Assembly (NCBI GenBank): GCA_013368445.1
Contig: JAACJO010000013.1
Coordinates: forward strand, 372,001-436,000
Length of the DNA stretch: 64,000 nucleotides
Origin: Leucocoprinus leucothites
Taxonomy: Eukaryota; Basidiomycota; Agaricomycetes; Agaricales; Agaricaceae
Direction: 5' to 3'
A program made the position numbers and the translations under genes. The notes beneath the pieces were generated by a model. The model did not search any database, was not told the origin of the DNA, and was given only the letters and a program-made list of their open reading frames with translations. Shown here piece by piece: positions 59,233-64,000 of the stretch (positions are counted from its first letter, which is position 1; each line of letters begins with the position of its first letter).

Positions 59233-60015
59233 TATGTTGCTGAGGCCTGGTATCGATCCACTTGTGACTATTCGTTACGGGTTTAACCAAACGTAGGACT
59301 ACCCCTCTGTTGGATGGGCTCGTATACGCGGGAAACGTGGTAGTGGTTAGGAATAAACGAACGAAATCTACAAAAAAAAAGTGTAGGTGGGGTATTTATA
59401 CTACATGCATGAGGAAGGGGTGGCGAGGGCATTGCATATGTTCGACTATCAGATTCCAACGCGGTTTGTTACTACTTACACAGTCGGCCTTATCTCTCCA
59501 ATCAACGGACTGCACGCTAGACCCTACCTAAGTTATGGGATAGAGTAGTCGGATGGCATTGGAAATATCTTATACTCATGGCATTGGGACCAATCCCCGC
59601 TCCTCGATCCAACTCTCGCTACAGGGCCGACCCTTCATCTTCGTTTTAGCTGGGGCTACCGCCCTTGCTCTATGCAAACAAAAACACGTGGTCTTCCATT
59701 CTGACTCGGATATCTATTACAATTCGATGGGGCTGTCATCTCCTGCCCTCTGTCTCTAATGCTAGCACTCCCTCCCTCCATCCAGCACTTAGTTGCTGGG
59801 CAATATCTATCGAATTATTACCATGATGTGCTGACCCCTGTTTTGCATTTGTAATGGAATTGGCTGTGTAATTTCGTTTCATTTCGCTCCATCGCATGTG
59901 ACACATGTGTAGTTTCCATCGGCTCAATGTCTGGCCTCTTCAGCTTCTTATTATCATCTTAAAATCCGTGTACAACAATGACACTGTAAGCCCAATTTAA
60001 TTGATACCGCGAAAC
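59233..60015. other. Intergenic, no gene seen
   Basis: Short frames at 59310-59531 and 59553-59759 lack conserved features. The right end is the integration site of the second copia element, with GAAAC at 60011-60015 as its likely target duplication. Confidence 0.4.
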
Positions 60016-60376
60016 TGTCGAAGCAGCAACGGGGAGCGTAGCAGTGAAGGTAGACGACGAGGTCAGTACTCACTTTACTAGGCAGTTAGTCTGTTATGGG
60101 AGTAAGTTCGAGGTAGTAGTTGCGACTGAGAATGTAGAATTGACTGTAGAATAACGAAGAAAATACAAGGTATTTATACTAAAGAGTTAGAATAATTCTA
60201 CTATAAAGAGGGTATTACACCATCGTTTCGAGGTGGTAAAGGGTACAGGTAAAACATGTATAGTCCGCACGAAGTATCGGTGCGTAAACATAGTGGTATC
60301 TAATAATAGAATGCATATGTCATAATTGAGAGTGAACACGAACATAGCAGCGTGTAAACGCGCACGTGATTCAACA
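60016..60376 (-). repeat. 3' LTR of copia element 2
   Basis: On the minus strand it starts TGTTGA and ends TCGACA. At 361 bp it is 12 bp shorter than the LTRs of element 1, mainly from a deletion near 60255, and has scattered substitutions. The polypurine tract follows at 60377-60387. Confidence 0.93.
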
Positions 60377-60456
60377 CTCCTCCTCACTCGAAATGGCGGG
60401 AGATGCATAATTGAGCATCTGTAAGAGCGCTTCGTTTTTAAGCGGCTATAAAAGCG

Positions 60457-63400
60457 CTAAAGAAATTCGATACCCAGAGAATAAACAAATTTATTGAAGA
60501 GAATTGAACCGAGGTTTTTCGTCAAAATATCGGCAGGGTTGTTTGAGCCCTCGATAAATTCCAACTCAACGGAACCTTCTTCAACGATATCTCGGATATA
60601 GTGGTATCGTATATCAATATGCTTCGAGCATTTTTCTTGAACAGGGTTCTCGCTCCAGAAGATAGATCCGATATTATCACCATAGAGAATCGGAGCAGGT
60701 ATTTTAAAACCTATCTCTTCGAGAAGTTGTCGAATCCACATCAGCTGGCGGCTGCAATCAGATAGCGCCATATACTCAGCTTCAGTAGACGACAAAGCGA
60801 CAGTTTTCTGTTTGCGGCTAAGCCAGCTTACAGGTCCACGCGCTATTGTGACAAAATTACCTGTAACAGATCGTCGAGACTGTCCATCTTGTGCCCAATC
60901 ACTATCGGAACAAGCAATGACGGCCTGGTTAGAAGCTCCATCAAAGACGAGTCAATAATTGCGCGTTGATCGCAAATATTGCAGCACATGGAGTCCAGCC
61001 CTGAAGTGCGCATTGGAAGGGGCAGCAGATTGCTGGGAGAGTTTGACAACCGCAAAGGATATGTCAGGTCTCGATCCAATCATAAGATACATCAGCGATC
61101 CGACTAACTGTTGATAACGAGTCTTAAACTTAGGATCTACCTTATTGACATAGGGTTCGAAGACGAATCCGGATGGCAGCGGTGTGAATTTCGCGCCTTT
61201 AGGAATCTCAAACTTCTCAAGAACCTTATCGAGGTATTTCACTTGATCTATATAGAGTTTTCTCTCTTTTCGATCACGTGATATGTTCATGCCTAGGAAC
61301 TCGGAAAGTTCACCTTGGTCACGACATTCCCAAGTGGTCATGAATTTTTGCTTCAACTCGGAGAGGAGCAGGGAATTCTTTTTACCCATAAAGAAGACAT
61401 CATCCACATAAACGACCGCAAAGACACGCTCGCCGGTCTTGGGATGGGTAAAATGATAAACGCCAGCGTCGGACTTACAGCGCTTGAATCCAAGTTTCAG
61501 CATCGATGAAGTGAGTGCTTTCCACCAGGATAAGCCGGCTTGTTTCAGACCGTAGATCACTTTGCGTAATCTCCAGACCTTCTTCTCATGGCCAGGAAGT
61601 CGGAATCCTTCTGGCTGTTCCATGTAGATCTCTTCATCCAGATTGCCATATAAATAGGCTGTTTTGACATCAACAGAGTGAAGGTCAAAATCCTCAAGCA
61701 CTGCAATGCCAAGAAGTAGGTGCGCGGTCTCATATCGGACAACTGGAGAAAAGAGTTCATCAAAGTCGATTCCCTCAATCTGGGAGAACCCTTTCACTAC
61801 AAGGCGAGAGCGATATCGATTATCGGACTTGATGTTATAAACCCATCTATTTTTAATAGCTCTCCTTCCTTTTGGGAGATCAACGAGCTCGTATACACCA
61901 CGCTTGTGAAGCGCGTCTAGTTCCTCAAGCATCGCTTTTTGCCATTTGGTTTGAGTATCAGCGTCTAAGTTCGCGATATCTCGAAACTGTTCGGGAACTA
62001 GCCCGTTGGCGCGTTGTGCGAGAAGGAAATCGACTAATTTTACTCCCCCTTCCTTCACGAACTTCGCAAAATCGGTAGATGATGGTTTATTGTCGATACT
62101 ACTATCCGGGTGAGGGATATTCCAATTTCGTAATCTGTTCCGAGCTTCCTCATCGGAAATTGCTCCAGGAATAGGTCGATATTGGGCACGATTGCATGGT
62201 AAGTTAGGATTGAGTTCCCTATATCATCGGATGACATCAAGAGGGTCGCTCCTGTCACCATACACATTTCCTGGTCTGTTCGGAGGTTGAACATTTCGCC
62301 TAGGACGGCGGTTTTCACGTTCGGTGACCCAACGGTTGAGCCGTTCTAATGCATCAAGATCATCCTGGACTGAAGGTCGCGGTGGCGGTACCTCGGGTGG
62401 AGATGGAGATCGAGCACGTTTACGTGGACCAGATTCCTTTTGCCAAGGTCCTGGAGAAGGAGGTAACTCAACTTCTTCTTCCTCTTCTTTTGGATCGCGA
62501 TCTTCCGGATCAGCGTAAGAAAGAGGTGGACTTGGCGATCTAGGAGGTGAAGGTGTTTTAGGGCATGGAGGAGCACGAGGTGAAGGCGCACGAGGCAGCT
62601 CTCCTCCTCGAGGTGCAGGTGGATGGTCTATATTTGGAACATTCGGAATAGTCGAGATTGGAGGAATTTCAGCGCGAGGCGGCTCGGGGTAAACCGCGGG
62701 TTTTTGATCTGGACATTTTGGGAACATCTTTTCATCAAAGATGACAGTCGGTGAGATAAACTCGGCATTCCCTCGAGTATGGCGGAGAAAGATATAATTC
62801 TTCTCCCGATCATATCCAACGAAGATCATTAGTTCAGATTTCGCAGATAATTTATTCGGGCGCATTTCGTCCGGAAGGAACACATATGCCGCACAACCGA
62901 ATACTCTTAGGTGACTGATGTCAGGTTTATGTCCATGTACTAACTCAAACGGAGTTTTCCATTGGATGCGGTTCATCGATGTGCGATTGTAGATGTGGGT
63001 TGCGGTGTTAATCGCGAAATCCCACCATGAATCTGGAAGACATGCGTGAAGTCGCATGGCTTGCGCCTTCTCATGCAGTGTTCGATTCAATCTTTCTGCT
63101 CGCCCGTTCTGTTGATGGACGCGGGGCGCACTCGGTGTGAACTCAATCCCTTTTGCCCTTAGATAATCTTGCAGGGTACCTGCTACGAATTCTCCTCCTC
63201 GATCGGATGTGAATCGACGAATCGATTTGCCAAATTGGTTCTGAACATAAGTTAGAAGCTCAACCATGCGGGGAGCTGCTTCAGCTTTTGATCGCAGAAG
63301 CACCATGTGGGCAAATGAGGAGTAATCGTCCAATAAGGTCATGACCCATTTGTACTTATGATAAGATATGATGGGGAGCTCAAAGAGATCACTGTGAATG

Positions 63401-64000
63401 TGCTCAAAGGCTTCTTTAGCCCGAATTGGGTTATCGTTAAAGGGTTTCTGGTGCATCTTCCCTTTCATGCAGCCTGAACAAGGGCGCGAATGATTGGGAA
63501 TTGAAACCTGAGGTCCATTCAACGTGGAGTCAGTAGTTTTGCTCAACACGCGATTAGACGGATGTCCTAAACGTTGATGCCAGATGTTATAGTCAGGATG
63601 CTGAGCACTATGGCTCGAAGCATTCGAATGTACAATTCGACATCTTACTGTTTGTAGCGTAGGCTGCGACTCAGAACGAGGAGCCGCTGACAAAACGGCA
63701 TTGCCTGACTCATCCCGAAAGATAGTACCATGTTTATCAGCCTCGCTGCGCAACCCGGATTCCAGGAGTTGACCAGCAGACATGAGGCGATCGTGCATAC
63801 CCTTTACATAGAACACAGGAGACAATGAAGTCGTCGCAGTGATCGTTTTTCCGTTATCATGGATCTCGTGTTCGATCAGGACAGTGCCTCGACCCGATAT
63901 GAATAGGGGAGCGTTCTTGTTAGCTGTCTGAATTTTACCAAATTTCCCCATTTCGATTGTAGAAAAATCGTCTAAATAGGGTGTGAAATGTGCGGAAGCA
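60457..64000 (-). pseudogene. Copia Gag-Pol, partial, two nonsense codons
   Basis: Read from the window end toward 60457, one frame covers protease (from about the DSGASAHF region), integrase, reverse transcriptase and RNase H. It is interrupted by in-frame TGA at about 62221-62223 (after DPLDVIR) and about 60949-60951 (after RSTRNY). Element 1 has CGA at both places. No frameshift is seen. The catalytic YVDD and the integrase TSDRGGEF are kept. Most differences from element 1 are C-to-T or G-to-A. It is non-autonomous as it stands. Confidence 0.9.

Larger units (their letters stand above)
60016..64000 (-). mobile_element. Ty1/copia retrotransposon (element 2), truncated by window end
   Basis: This is the same family as element 1, in opposite orientation. 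Its 3' LTR is at 60016-60376; the internal region runs to the end of the window in the protease region. The rest of gag and the 5' LTR lie outside. The frame is collinear with element 1 but has two TGA stops, both from CGA arginine codons. Confidence 0.95.

Noticed and set aside
1..64000. CRISPR array, bacterial operon or prophage structure
   Set aside because: No regularly spaced direct repeats with unique spacers were seen, and gene structure with introns throughout marks the DNA as fungal.

Overview
The window is nuclear DNA of a filamentous basidiomycete, most likely an Agaricomycete (mushroom-forming fungus). Reasons: genes are split by many 45-90 bp introns; there is an array of NWD2-type NACHT proteins, a DUF6533 membrane protein, 8-cysteine GPI-anchored secreted proteins and a seven-cysteine metallothionein of the mushroom type; and there are Ty1/copia retrotransposons. 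I cannot name the species from sequence alone.

Layout. 1-545 is the 5' end of a truncated NACHT gene, inverted relative to a related gene at about 32 kb. 541-22450 is a tandem array of four NACHT genes on the minus strand (units of about 3.8 kb) with a fifth, gene-less unit remnant. The first gene (1041-3401) is intact, the second has a small frame disruption, and the third and fourth are pseudogenes. A full-length copia element (3519-9922) with identical LTRs and a 5-bp target duplication sits 117 bp upstream of the start codon of the intact gene. 22827-23072 holds a tiny three-exon metallothionein gene. 23749-26187 holds a NIPA-type magnesium transporter flanked by two identical, inverted tRNA-Val(CAC) genes.

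26451-29577 encodes an exomer (ChAPs) cargo adaptor. 29991-32314 is a fifth, divergent NACHT gene. 33573-51444 is a conserved gene block: F-box-like protein, CCDC6-like coiled-coil protein, Hsp20 with a long disordered N-terminus, Xaa-Pro aminopeptidase, DUF6533 membrane protein, cyclin-like protein, and a MOV10/SDE3-type RNA helicase. 51974-59232 is a duplicated two-gene block: each copy has a small GPI-anchored cysteine-rich protein divergent from an RNA-repair-like gene. In the left copy the second gene is only a fragment; in the right copy it is an intronless 864-residue fusion of 2H phosphoesterase, dual-specificity phosphatase, P-loop kinase and RNA ligase. 60016 to the end is a second copia element on the minus strand, cut by the window edge and carrying two CGA-to-TGA nonsense changes.

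The most interesting content is the four-activity RNA-repair fusion protein and its degraded neighbour copy, the NACHT array with a young retrotransposon in the promoter of its only intact member, and the 33-residue metallothionein hidden in micro-exons.
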